Positions 1 through 11,970 of a stretch of 64,000 nucleotides of DNA are shown here, piece after piece. The position numbers were made by a program, and so were the translations under genes. The notes beneath the pieces were generated by a model, which was not told the DNA's origin, did no database searches, and was given only the letters and a program-made list of their open reading frames with translations. Each line of letters starts with the position of its first letter. The stretch's first letter is position 1. The stretch lies in NCBI GenBank assembly GCA_021234155.1, contig JAJEKV010000049.1:1521487-1585486 (forward strand), given 5' to 3'. The DNA is from Isoetes taiwanensis (Eukaryota > Streptophyta > Lycopodiopsida > Isoetales > Isoetaceae).

Positions 1-615
1 TTTTTCTTTTGTCCACTTTTGCCTCATGTACCATTTGTTTGATCTTCATTTTAATAAATGCTTTAGCATCATCAATCTTGGGAGTATGGAATTCTCCAAA
101 TTGGTATTCCAGACGCTGGATGGTTTGTTCCCATGCTTTAAGTATTTCCATAATAACAAGGCCCGTATTAGGTTCCTTAAGATGGATATGGTTTAAACCA
201 TATTTTATATCATCCCTTGTAAAATGACAAATGTCTATGGAGAGTGTTGTAACATGTTTACAACCATCTTCCCCAACTTTCAGGAATGGTTCAAACCATG
301 TTATGTATTCACAATAGCAACTTAAATTACTCAAGCATGAGAAATTGCAAAACGTATCTTTTGGTTTATACCAAGAGGTTTTGATACTTGGAAGATATTT
401 CCAACCATATACTATTGTATCCAATACATTTGGATCCTCAATACCAAGGTTATCCATGCAACAAGTGATAAATAATTTTTCACATTAACTAGTTCCATAA
501 TCCTATTAACATACAATAAGTGTATGTAAGAGGAATCACTAGTTTTATCTTTGATAATTTTGAATCTGCCCATAGATAGTACTAGAGATTTAGAAACAAC
601 ATTTATTTCCTGCAT
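1..615 (-). CDS. PLE-like reverse transcriptase ORF2, copy A, N-terminal part (cut by window edge)
   Basis: This is the amino-terminal 200 or so codons of ORF2, matching copies B to D almost base for base. It starts at MQEINVVSKS (615), about 190 bp after the ORF1 stop. The frame breaks near 480, where the run of T is one base shorter than in copies B and C, so the open frame ends at 412. The part seen lies before the catalytic motifs and has no recognised domain. The RT core lies beyond the left window edge. Identification rests on identity with the more complete copies. Confidence 0.8.
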
Positions 616-807
616 GAAGTAAAGAAAACATTCTCTTAAAAAGAGGAATAAACCTTTTATTTGAAAAAGTAGGCGAACAAAGTCATGTTTTGACTAATTG
701 CCCCAAGTATAGTTCAGATTATTGGGCTTCAAAGGTGAATAAGTTTGGGCTTGTTGTTGGCCCACCAAGTAGGGGTACTCTCAACAATTTGCACACTTTA
801 GATGTGC

Positions 808-2331
808 TACTAGCCCCTCTCTCTCCTTCCATCATTAGGCACTCTCCCCCCTCTTCCAAATTGGTGTCTACCACCTCTTGGCATAGGGGGGGCTCTATCC
901 ACATAGCCACCTCTATAAGGTTGCTCATACCTCTCCCTTCCTCTATTATTTCTGCCACCACCCCGATGTGCACCTCTATTCTCATTTCTACCTCTTCCCC
1001 TATTCCTTCTGTCTGGTGCACGAGGGGCATCTTCCAGATCTCTTGGTCTCTTCATCATAGGAGTGTTAAAATCAGAGAATCTGGGAGGTTTAATCAACCT
1101 TTCAATATACCTCAGTCCATTTTCATTGCGGTCCCCAAATAATTTAGCTTCTGGATTATTAACATATTCCATGAGTCCTTCCATCATAGATTTTCTAATG
1201 AAGTGGAAAATCAGGCATTGTTGGATCAAGGCCTCAATACCAGGATTGGAGGTCCATATAATGAACTGACTCCATGTAGAGACTATGGAATCTCCCTTAA
1301 AAAATGCTTCCAAATGATTCATCATATACCATAATATTTGGTCAAACCACAAGATTCCTTTTGCATTACATGCATTTTGTGCATTCTGATTCTGGGGGTG
1401 TGGACAACGGCAGTAAGGCCTTTTCCAATTAGGCCACTTAGTTTCATAGTCATTCCCCCTTTTTCCACCTGTAGGTAAGTCCTTTTTTACCATAGCAATC
1501 ATAGGCTCCTCTACACATTTGAAAGGATCAAAAAGAGCCAAAGAAAACTTTTGTATAGAAGTCTCCCTATCACAAACCACCGTACCCATGTGAGCAAATT
1601 TTGCATATTTATCCATCCAAGTTGCGTAAGACGACTTATCAGCTTCTATTCCCCCAAGATAACAATAAGCCTCAATGGGAATTGGGGCAAGTAGGTTGAA
1701 TGAATAGAGCTTCCACACTTGGTTGTCCTTCTCACTGGCCCATTGCTCAACTAGCCGTCTTGGCACAAGTGGGGTAGGGAACCTCTTAAAGAATAAAAGA
1801 GGATTGCTTTGTTTTTGAAGCTGTTCTTCTGCATATTCCTTAGAAATAGCATTAGCTTCATCATCCAATTTGATACCTTTCAATTTTGGGTTTGACCCAT
1901 CTGGCAATAATATTGGAAGTCCTATCATCGAACTTGAGCATAGGGTATACTTCACCATTGGCAAGTTTAAGATCCTTAAACTGTTCAAGCACTGTTTGCA
2001 CATTTTCAAGCTCTCTTTTTATCATTTTCCACCATATCAAATAATTTGGTTTCTAATGACTTCAAATGTTGAAGTACATTACCACCGTTACGATATGTGT
2101 GGAACAACTGGAACCAGTGTGAAGTATCCAAATTGCTTAAAATAGAGAAATCATGTTCAGTAAGGGAGTTTTCCCTATTAATGATGTATTCATGCAATCC
2201 AGGAGCATCAATCATAATAACCATAATAGTTTGGATAATCGGACTGGGCACCCAAAGATTTTCATCATAACCAATTTTCTTGAGGTCAGCATTCCATACG
2301 AGAATCCCATCTCCTTCACCAATTGGATTCT
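808..2331 (-). CDS. Retroelement ORF1, RGG-tailed putative RNA-binding protein, copy A
   Basis: This is the first of the two ORFs in the unit. The main open frame runs from 2009 to 810 (399 codons). A further upstream stretch (2251-2006) continues the same protein in another frame, separated by a one-base difference near 2010. The middle of the protein has no family I recognise; conserved stretches include TKWPNWKRP and a Cys/His cluster, CRCPHP. The last 66 or so residues are rich in Arg, Gly and Asn with repeated RGG/RGR boxes, typical of RNA-binding tails. By position and composition I infer a gag/ORF1-like nucleic-acid chaperone. The coding exon appears to begin just after a splice acceptor (a run of seven T, then AG, at 2332). 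There is no zinc knuckle and no coiled coil I can defend. Confidence 0.75.
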
Positions 2332-3269
2332 AAAAAAAGAATCAATCAAATTAGTTATAGAATAAATGAAGACCTAGATAAATATGCATAAATCATGTAT
2401 GGATAATGCTCATAATAATATTATTTATGAAGCATTCAGGTGGTAACCTCTAAGGTCAGATAAATATGTATATATATATTATGCTTTAACAAGCAACCTT
2501 CCCTTAAAGGGATCCATACTCATGATAAATGCAATAAATCTAGGAATTTATAATTTGCATTGATAAAAAACCCATATAATAACCAATATTTTGTTGCATG
2601 ATGAATTTCCGGTCTAGTCATTCACATAAAAAATCTCGAATCCAAGTGGGAAAAGCTAACCTGCCACCGTCACAAGACAAAACACGTGTTAGTACAGGTG
2701 TATGCATGTGGAAGACAGGTGTCAATGATTTTTATACAACCCCCCTTGCTATCGGTGTCGAGGAGTCAAGAAAGTGATGAGCTAGCCATGATGCATGCAA
2801 CATAAATGCTAGTTTCCCAATACTAGTATTTAAGCCAAAATGAAATCTAATGTAAACATGGTATGTCTTATAGTTAATTTCAATCATAAAATGTAATTAT
2901 AACCCCAACATTTCCATATACCAACAAACTATTTCACACTTTGGTTATGAAGCACAAATACCAAGTCTTTTGAACTTAACATTTCTTTTTAAAGAGCAAA
3001 AAAACCATGACTAATGTTCATCTTTCTAACCTGGTTTGCGTTGATATGTGCATCGGGCTCCTCTTCAAATCCCATATAGTTAGATTCTCCCATTTCTTAG
3101 ACATTTCATCAATATTGGTTCCAATGCTCTAGCAAGGCATATCAATCATTATTTAGTATATACTAAACATGAAAATCCGCCAATATGCTATGATCATTTT
3201 AATATCAAAAGGGCAATCCAAAATAGAATGTAGAAAGGAGTAAATTGTGAATAATGGTCATAAAAATAC

Positions 3270-3640
3270 CTCTTAGGCGTTTGGGTTTGAAATCAATTAT
3301 GCTACGAGGATCATATGGACGAGAAACCGGCCAGTAACTACAAAAAAAGCATTTGGAAATTATGCCATGGCTTTCTTTGTACAATTTTCCAGAAAGCAAA
3401 AGGTAATCTAAGTTTTAATCAGGATAAACAAGAGCCATAGATAGATTTAAAAACAGAAAAATCTACCTCATAGCAATGCCGATGCAAAACTTTCGTAAAG
3501 CCTTCCTAACGTAAACTTTTTGTTTCAAGCAAATATGACGATTTTTCCGATTGAACTTGCTTTTACCCTGTTCCATATTCCATGTAAGCAACTAAATACA
3601 TAATTTCGGATAGATAAAGAACACATGTTCAGATTCTACC
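3270..3640 (-). other. Putative spliced leader exons upstream of ORF1, copy A
   Basis: On the minus strand three exon-like pieces are bounded by good splice signals. Exon 1 ends at 3640 (CTATTGTAAG before gtagaatc). Exon 2 runs 3567-3467 (aacag before it, gtagat after it). Exon 3 runs 3337-3270 (a T run then gtag before it, gtattt after it). The ORF1 exon then starts at 2331 after a polypyrimidine-AG acceptor with a ctaat branch-like site. The same signals stand in copy B (about 8830-9235) and copy C (about 14410-14790). No single frame runs through all exons into ORF1, so they may be 5' UTR. The model is inferred from sequence only. Confidence 0.45.
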
Positions 3641-3863
3641 TTACAATAGCAATCGATGGAAATCTTCGTGGTATCGAGAATCCAATCTTGTCGGTTTTGC
3701 GAGAATGATTATGAAGCCCTAATCCCACCGCAAATGCTCGGATTGAGCTTTCTCATGCAAATCGCCCGCCCTGAGGGCTAAATCGGCCTTGCCTGTGGCT
3801 TTTCTGACCCTAAGTTGGGCGGATCGGATGGATCCTGATCCGCATGTGTCGCGGCCATTACAG

Positions 3864-3893
3864 CCCGCCCATTTTTTATATTTTTTATTGGCT
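3864..3893 (-). promoter_or_regulatory. TATA-like promoter element of the array unit, copy A
   Basis: Read on the minus strand this is TATAAAAAATGGGCGGGC, lying about 180 bp after the ORF2 stop of the upstream unit (4072) and just before the putative leader exon 1. The same block recurs at about 9449-9478 and 15012-15040. It would let each unit be transcribed from its own promoter. A second weaker TATA-like site (TATAAAAAGC, minus strand, near 2735) lies within the long intron-like stretch. Both calls rest on motif and position alone. Confidence 0.4.
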
Positions 3894-4071
3894 TTTCCAA
3901 TTCCATGATCCCTTACGTTTCCAATTCCAACCTTATTTTCAAAAAAATCCCATATTAGTCATAATAACAATTTCTAGATCTTTCCTTTACACAATACCCC
4001 CTTAAAAAATCCATTAGATTTGGGAAAACCTTGTAATAATGGAGAAGAGACAAGCTCCGATTATTTACCTT

Positions 4072-6214
4072 TCAAAAATGCCATATACCATCCATGATTA
4101 GATGTTTATATTCACATTGTTTCTCCAATGGTGCTCGTGTGTACAAGCATTTTGAATTGTCTTTATAACAATGCTCTTGAGCCTATGTAGGCAAAAGCCA
4201 TTGGCCATTTAACACATCCAAAGTGTTCTCCCTAGTTCCACCGAGAAATTCTTGAGGCCGATTGCATAAATATAATAAAATAATCACTTGTGCAATGACA
4301 AGGTTGTAGCATGGCTAATTTTCTGTTAGATGCTAAGCGTGTATAAACCTGAATATACTTAAATGGAAGCAATCTTCTTTTATCAAACCTCGCCGTAATA
4401 TACCGCCCTTACGCTTGATTAATCACTTGAATATGCAAGTTTAAAAGTTACATCTAGGGGAGCGTAGCCTCATATTCCGGGAATAATTGGTTTGTTACCT
4501 CCTTTTTAATATCTAGGAATTCCAAAGGATAGATCCAGAACGGATTATCTGTACTTCTTGGTTGCAATGGATCAATAAATAAGTCCATTATTGGGTTATT
4601 TATTGCCCCCAAGTCATCCATATATCTATAATTTCCTATAAACAATGCCAGGAATTCCGTTTTCCCTAGTTTTGCCAGTCTCCCTATAAATTTATATTCG
4701 TAATACATAAGGTACATGTTACACCATAAAGGAGAACATGAGAACCCCATAGGGATACCTCTAATTTGTTTCCATACTCTATCCCCCACTTGTATACAGC
4801 AGTTAGCAAGAAGATAATTATTCATGGTAATGAGATCTTGGGGTGTAAGTTCAAAATAAGATTCCAGTTTAGGAATATTCTTTCTCCATGACACTTTATA
4901 CTTTGTTTCCCCATGGTGAACGCATAACTTTAGAGGATGCCTCAGATGGAATGCCTTATAAAATAATGTTTCACAAATAGTAGTGATCCCGTCTTCTCCA
5001 AAAAGGGGGATAGACTCATAACATCGCGTAATATCCGCAACCCATGTGTTACTTATACTTTGAGGCAAATTAATTACTAGGTCTATAGTGGAATCAATCC
5101 ACCAAAAAGATCTAGTATGCACCCCCATGAACCTTTTAATCTTAGAGTCTAATGTCCAACACATCTCTTTGAATACTGGGACCATTGCTTGTATAACAGA
5201 AGTTATACACCTAGCCATATCCGAGAAAATACAACACGATGCATTAGTTAACCATCTGAATTTCTTTTTATGGACTTTGTATGTTGCCATTAAATAGGGT
5301 AACCCTAGTTTATTATCCACCTTCACTTTAGCAATCTCTTTCATTTTATACAAACACGCATACTTGATTGCTATAGGTGAACTGGGGTAACCATCCTCGT
5401 CATAACACATAGCAAAATCCGTACTTTGGACTCTTCTAATGGCTGCTTTTCGAATATAATTTTTGCAAATAAAGACAAGAGTATTCTCTGCCTTATCTGC
5501 ACCAGAAATATACAAATGTTCTTTAAGCCATTCTTTTTCCATATTATATTCCACCATGTAGTTCCTTTTAGGAACCCTAATTCTTTTTCTTTTGTCCACT
5601 TTTGCCTCATGTACCATTTGTTTGATCTTCATTTTAATAAATGCTTTAGCATCATCAATCTTGGGAGTATGGAATTCTCCAAATTGGTATTCCAGACGCT
5701 GGATGGTTTGTTCCCATGCTTTAAGTATTTCCATAATAACAAGGCCCGTATTAGGTTCCTTAAGATGGATATGGTTTAAACCATATTTTATATCATCCCT
5801 TGTAAAATGACAAATGTCTATGGAGAGTGTTGTAACATGTTTACAACCATCTTCCCCAACTTTCAGGAATGGTTCAAACCATGTTATGTATTCACAATAG
5901 CAACTTAAATTACTCAAGCATGAGAAATTGCAAAACGTATCTTTTGGTTTATACCAAGAGGTTTTGATACTTGGAAGATATTTCCAACCATATACTATTG
6001 TATCCAATACATTTGGATCCTCAATACCAAGGTTATCCATGCAACAAGTGATAAATAATTTTTTCACATTAACTAGTTCCATAATCCTATTAACATACAA
6101 TAAGTGTATGTAAGAGGAATCACTAGTTTTATCTTTGATAATTTTGAATCTGCCCATAGATAGTACTAGAGATTTAGAAACAACATTTATTTCTGCATGA
6201 AGTAAAGAAAACAT
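4072..6214 (-). CDS. PLE-like reverse transcriptase ORF2, copy B (one frameshift)
   Basis: This is the longest near-intact RT frame: 586 codons from 6214 to 4454, with the tail to the stop at 4072 in another frame after a base change near 4454. The order of motifs is: an ADKAENT block like the PLE N-terminal ADKG motif; a YKVHKK block; motif A, ADITRCYESIP, with catalytic Asp; motif B, IRGIPMGFSCSP; motif C, YMDD (4613-4624), with the catalytic Asp pair; then an FLNLHI/TTRFDKR region matching the PLE segment after the YxDD box. No GIY-YIG, APE or integrase domain is visible. The product would copy element RNA into DNA. The extra N-terminal residues MFSLLHAE come from a missing base beside the MQEIN start used in copies A and C. 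Confidence 0.85.
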
Positions 6215-6394
6215 TCTCTTAAAAAGAGGAATAAACCTTTTTATTTGAAAAAGTAGACGAACAAAGTCATGTTTTGACTAATTGCCCCAAGTATAGTTCA
6301 GATTATTGGGCTTCAAAGGTGAATAAGTTTGGGCTTGTTGTTGGCCCACCAAGTAGGGGTACTCTCAACAATTTGCACACTTTTCGATGTGCTA

Positions 6395-7920
6395 CTAGCC
6401 CCAGACTCTCCTTCCATCATTAGGCACTCTCCCCCCTCTTCCAAATTGGTGTCTACCACCTCTTGGCATAGGGGGGGCTCTATCCACATAGCCACCTCTA
6501 TAAGGTTGCTCATACCTCTCCCTTCCTCTATTATTTCTGCCACCACCCCGATGTGCACCTCTATTCTCATTTCTACCTCTTCCCCTATTCCTTTCTGTCT
6601 GGTGCACGAGGGGCATCTTCCAGATCTCTTGGTCTCTTCATCATAGGAGTGTTAAAATCAGAGAATCGGGAGGTTTAATCAACCTTTCAATATACCTCGA
6701 GTCCATTTTCATTGCGGTCCCCAAATAATTTAGCTTACGGATTATTAACATATTCCATGAGTCCTTCCATCATAGATTTTCTAATGAAGTGGAAAATCGG
6801 GGCATTGTTGGATCAAGGCCTCAATACTGGGATTGGAGGTCCATATAATGAACTGACTCCATGTAGAGACTATGGAATCTCCCTTAAAAATGCTTCCAAA
6901 TGATTCATCATATACCATAATATTTGGTCAAACCACAAGATTCCTTTTGCATTACATGCATTTTGTGCATTCTGATAAAGGGGGGTGTGGACAACGGCAG
7001 TGAAGGCCTTTTCCAATTAGGCCACTTAGTTTCATAGTCATTCCCCTTTTTCCACCTGTAGGTAAGTCCTTTTTTACCATAGCAATCATAGGCTCCTCTA
7101 CACATTTGAAAGGATCAAAAAGAGCCAAAGAAAACTTTTGTATAGAAGTCTCCCTATCACAAACCACCGTACCCATGTGAGCAAATTTTGCATATTTATC
7201 CATCCAAGTTGCGTAAGACGACTTATCAGCTTCTATTCCCCCAAGATAACAATAAGCCTCAATGGGAATTGGGGCAAGTAGGTTGAATGAATAGAGCTTC
7301 CACACTTGGTTGTCCTTCTCACTGGCCCATTGCTCAACTAGCCGTCTTGGCACAAGTGGGGTAGGGAACCTCTTAAAGAATAAAAGAGGATTGCTTTGTT
7401 TTTGAAGCTGTTCTTCTGCATATTCCTTAGAAATAGCATTAGCTTCATCATCCAATTTGATACCTTTCAATTTTGGGTTTGACCCATCTGGCGCAATATT
7501 GGAAGTCCTATCATCAGACCTGAGCATAGGGTATACTTCACCATTGGCAAGTTTAAGATCCTTAAACTGTTCAAGCACCTGTTTGCACATTTCCAGCTCT
7601 CTTTTATCATTTTCCACCATATCAAATAATTTGGTTTCTAATGACTTCAAATGTTGAAGTACATTACCACAGATTCTGATATATGTGTGGAACAAACTGG
7701 AACCAAAGTGTGAAGTATCCAAATTGCTTAAAATAGAGAAATCATGTTCAAGATGGGAGTTTTCCTATTAATGATGTATTCATGCAATCCAGGAGCATCA
7801 ATCATAATAACCATAATAGTTTGGATAATCGGACTGGGCACCCAAAGATTTTCATCATAACCAATTTTCTTGAGGTCAGCATTCCATACGAGAATCCCAT
7901 CTCCTTCACCAATTGGATTC
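6395..7920 (-). CDS. Retroelement ORF1, RGG-tailed protein, copy B (frameshifted)
   Basis: Same protein as the copy A ORF1. The best open frame is 7722-6952 (256 codons). The Arg/Gly-rich tail sits in a separate frame, 6616-6395, ending PNDGRRVWG before the stop. Breaks relative to copy A fall near 6975-7045 and 6590-6600, at small indels beside CTG/CAG sites, so they may be sequencing error rather than decay. The exon begins after the same T-run AG acceptor as copy A (near 7921). The N-terminal part reads across GLHEYI and HDFSILSNLDTSH, as in the other copies. Confidence 0.7.
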
Positions 7921-9656
7921 TAAAAAAAGAATCAATCAAATTAGTTATAGAATAAATGAAGACCTAGATAAATATGCATAAATCATGTATGGATAATGCT
8001 CATAATAATATTATTTATGAAGCATTCAGGTGGTAACCTCTAAGGTCAGATAAATATGTATATATATATTATGCTTTAACAAGCAACCTTCCCTTAAAGG
8101 GATCCATACTCATGATAAATGCAATAAATCTAGGAATTTATAATTTGCATTGATAAAAAACCCATATAATAACCAATATTTTGTTGCATGATGAATTTCC
8201 GGTCTAGTCATTCACATAAAAAATCTCGAATCCAAGTGGGAAAAGCTAACCTGCCACCGTCACAAGACAAAACACGTGTTAGTACAGGTGTATGCATGTG
8301 GAAGACAGGTGTCAATGCTTTTTATACAACCCCCCTTGCTATCGGTGTCGAGGAGTCAAGAAAGTGATGAGCTAGCCATGATGCATGCAACATAAATGCT
8401 AGTTTCCCAATACTAGTATTTAAGCCAAAATGAAATCTAATGTAAACATGGTATGTCTTATAGTTAATTTCAATCATAAAATGTAATTATAACCCCAACA
8501 TTTCCATATACCAACAAACTATTTCACACTTTGGTTATGAAGCACAAATACCAAGTCTTTTGAACTTAACATTTCTTTTTAAAGAGCAAAAAAACCATGA
8601 CTAATGTTCATCTTTCTAACCTGGTTTGCGTTGATATGTGCATCGGGCTCCTCTTCAAATCCCATATAGTTAGATTCTCCCATTTCTTCCGACATTTCAT
8701 CAATATTGGTTCCAATGCTCTAGCAAGGCATATCAATCATTATTTAGTATATACTAAACATGAAAATCCGCCAATATGCTATGATCATTTTAATATCAAA
8801 AGGGCAATCCAAAATAGAATGTAGAAAGGAGTAAATTGTGAATAATGGTCATAAAAATACCTCTTAGGCGGCTGGGTTTGAAATCGATTATGCTACAGGA
8901 TCATATGGACCAGAGAAACAGCCGTAACTACAAAAAAAGCATGCTGGAAATTATGCCATGGCTTTGCTGTACAATTTTCCAGAAAGCAAAAGGTAATCTA
9001 AGTTTTAATCAGATAAACAAGAGCCATAGATAGATTTAAAACCGAAAATCTACCTCATAGCAATGCTGATGCAAAACTTTCAGAAAGCCTTCCGGAACAG
9101 AAACTTTTTGTTTCAAGCAAATATGACGATTTTTTCCAGTGAACTTGCTTTACCCTGTTCCATATTCCATGTAAGCAACTAAATACATAATTTCAGATAG
9201 ATAAAGAACACATGTTCAGATTCTACCTTACAATAGCACTGATGGAAATCTTCAGGGTATCAGAATCCAGTACTGATCGGTTTTGCCAGAATGATTATGA
9301 AGCCCTAATCCACCTGCAAATGCTCTGGATTGAGCTTTCTCATGCAAATCGGCCCTGCTGAGGGCTAAATCGGCCTTGCCCAGGGCTTTTACAGCCTAAG
9401 TTGGGCGGATCAGATGGATCCGGCAGTCACAGGTCGCGGCCATTACAGGCCCGCCCATTTTTATATTTTTTATTGGCTTTTCCAATTCCATGATCCCTTA
9501 CGTTTCCAATTCCAACCTTATTTTCAAAAAAATCCCATATTAGTCATAATAACAATTTCTAGATCTTTCCTTTACACAATACCCCTTAAAAAAATCCATT
9601 AGATTTGGGAAAACCTTGTAATAATGGAGAAGAGACAAGCTCCGATTATTTACCTT
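7921..9656 (-). other. Non-coding leader/promoter segment of the unit, copy B
   Basis: This is the equivalent of 2332-4071 and is near-identical over its first 800 bp. It carries the same TATA-like block (about 9449-9478) and the same exon-like splice signals. Differences from copies A and C crowd into 8870-9420, mostly at CAG/CTG/CCG sites. No gene is seen. Confidence 0.65.
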
Positions 9657-11772
9657 TCAAAAATGCCATATACCATCCATGATTAGATGTTTATATTCAC
9701 ATTGTTTCTCCACTGGTGCTCCAGGTGTACAAGCATTTTGAATTGTCTTTATAACAATGCTCTTGAGCCTATGTAGGCAAAAGCCATTGGCCACGAACAC
9801 ATCCAGTGTTCTCCCTAGTTCCACCAGAAATTCTTGAGGCCGATTGCATAAATATAATAAAATAATCACTTGTGCAATGACAAGGTTGTAGCACTGGCTA
9901 ATTTTCCTGTTAGATGCTAACTGTATAAACTGAATATACTTAAATGGAAGCAATCTTCTTTTATCAAACCTCGTCGTAATATACCGTCCTTCTGCTTGAT
10001 TAATCACTTGAATATGCAAGTTTAAAAAGTTACATCTAGGGAGCGTAGCCTCATATTCCGGGAATAATTGGTTTGTTACCTCCTTTTTAATATCTAGGAA
10101 TTCCAAAGGATAGATCCAGAACGGATTATCTGTACTTCTTGGTTGCAATGGATCAATAAATAAGTCCATTATTGGGTTATTTATTGCCCCCAAGTCATCC
10201 ATATATCTATAATTTCCTATAAACAATGCCAGGAATTCCGTTTTCCCTAGTTTTGCCAGTCTCCCTATAAATTTATATTCGTAATACATAAGGTACATGT
10301 TACACCATAAAGGAGAACATGAGAACCCCATAGGGATACCTCTAATTTGTTTCCATACTCTATCCCCCACTTGTATCAGCAGGTTAGCAAGAAGATAATT
10401 ATTCATGGTAATGAGATCTTGGGGTGTAAGTTCAAAATAAGATTCGGTTTAGGAATATTCTTTCTCCATGACACTTTATACTTTGTTTCCCCATGGTGAG
10501 CGCATAACTTTAGAGGATGCCCCGGATGGAATGCCTTATAAAATAATGTTTCACAAATAGTAGTGATCAGTCTTCTCAAAAAGGGGATAGACTCATAACA
10601 TCAGCGTAATATCCAGAACCCATGTGTTACTTATACTTTGAGGCAAATTAATTACTAGGTCTATAGTGGAATCAATCCACCAAAAAGATCTAGTATGCAC
10701 CCCATGAACCTTTTAATCTTAGAGTCTAATGTCCAACACATCTCTTTGAATCTTTGGGACCATTGCTTGTATAATGTGAAGTTATACACCTAGCCATATC
10801 AGAAAATACAACCACGATGCATTAGTTAACCATCGAATTTCTTTTTATGGACTTTGTATGTTGCCATTAAATAGGGTAACCCTAGTTTATTATCCACCTT
10901 CACTTTAGCAATCTCTTTCATTTTATACAAAACGCATACTTGATTGCTATAGGTGAACTGGGGTAACCATCCTCGTCATAACACATAGCAAAATCCGTAC
11001 TTTGGACTCTTCTAATGGCTTTTGAATATAATTTTTGCAAATAAAGGCAGGGAGTATTCTACGCCTTATCTCGCACGAGAAATATACAAATGTTCTTTAA
11101 GCCATTCTTTTTCCATATTATATTCCACCATGTAGTTCCTTTTAGGAACCCTAATTCTTTTCTTTTGTCCACTTTTGCCTCATGTACCATTTGTTTGATC
11201 TTCATTTTAATAAATGCTTTAGCATCATCAATCTTGGGAGTATGGAATTCTCCAAATTGGTATTCCGTGATTTGGATGGTTTGTTCCCATGCTTTAAGTA
11301 TTTCCATAATAACAAGGCAGTATTAGGTTCCTTAAGATGGATATGGTTTTAAACCATATTTTATATCATCCCTTGTAAAATGACAAATGTCTATGGAGAG
11401 TGTTGTAACATGTTTACAACCATCTTCCCCAACTTTCAGGAATGGTTCAAACCATGTTATGTATTCACAATAGCAACTTAAATTACTCAAGCATGAGAAA
11501 TTGCAAAACGTATCTTTTGGTTTATACCAAGAGGTTTTGATACTTGGAAGATATTTCCAACCATATACTATTGTATCCAATACATTTGGATCCTCAATAC
11601 CAAGGTTATCCATGCAACAAGTGATAAATAATTTTTTCACATTAACTAGTTCCATAATCCTATTAACATACAATAAGTGTATGTAAGAGGAATCACTAGT
11701 TTTATCTTTGATAATTTTGAATCTGCCCATAGATAGTACTAGAGATTTAGAAACAACATTTATTTCCTGCAT
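9657..11772 (-). pseudogene. PLE-like reverse transcriptase ORF2, copy C (multiple frameshifts)
   Basis: The full length of ORF2 is present, from MQEINVVSKS (11772) to the GIWHF stop (9657), but it is split into several frames. A 146-codon N-terminal piece (11772-11332), an 82-codon piece (11307-11059) and a 249-codon C-terminal piece (10406-9657) are open. The YMDD box (10194-10205) and GIPMG motif are kept. Between 10440 and 11060 at least a dozen small differences from copies B and D break the frame, nearly all at CAG, CTG or CCG sites. Whether this is a true pseudogene or a run of read errors is open. Confidence 0.75.
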
Positions 11773-11970
11773 GAAGTAAAGAAAACATTCTCTTAAAAAA
11801 GAGGAATAAACCTTTTTATTTGAAAAAGTAGACGAACAAAGTCATGTTTTGACTAATTGCCCCAAGTATAGTTCAGATTATTGGGCTTCAAAGGTGAATA
11901 AGTTTGGGCTTGTTGTTGGCCCACTGAAGTAGGGGTACTCTCAACAATTTGCACACTTTCCGATGTGCTA

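Larger units (their letters stand above)
2332..4071 (-). other. Non-coding leader/promoter segment of the unit, copy A
   Basis: This 1.74-kb stretch between the ORF2 stop of copy B and the ORF1 exon of copy A holds no long open frame. It contains the TATA-like block and the putative leader exons, then a long AT-rich stretch ending in the ORF1 splice acceptor. Equivalent segments are 7921-9656 and 13485-15219. No telomere-type (TTTAGGG)n repeat and no credible hammerhead ribozyme core was seen in it. Confidence 0.7.

Noticed and set aside
719-1142. Long frames on both strands over the RGG-tail region
   Set aside because: They are shadows of the Arg/Gly-rich ORF1 tail, whose composition keeps other frames open.
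2755-2800. GTGATGAG near the leader, considered as a hammerhead ribozyme core (PLE elements often carry one)
   Set aside because: The core needs CUGAUGA with a partner GAAA and closing stems. The C is replaced by G in all three copies and no fitting GAAA stem was found.
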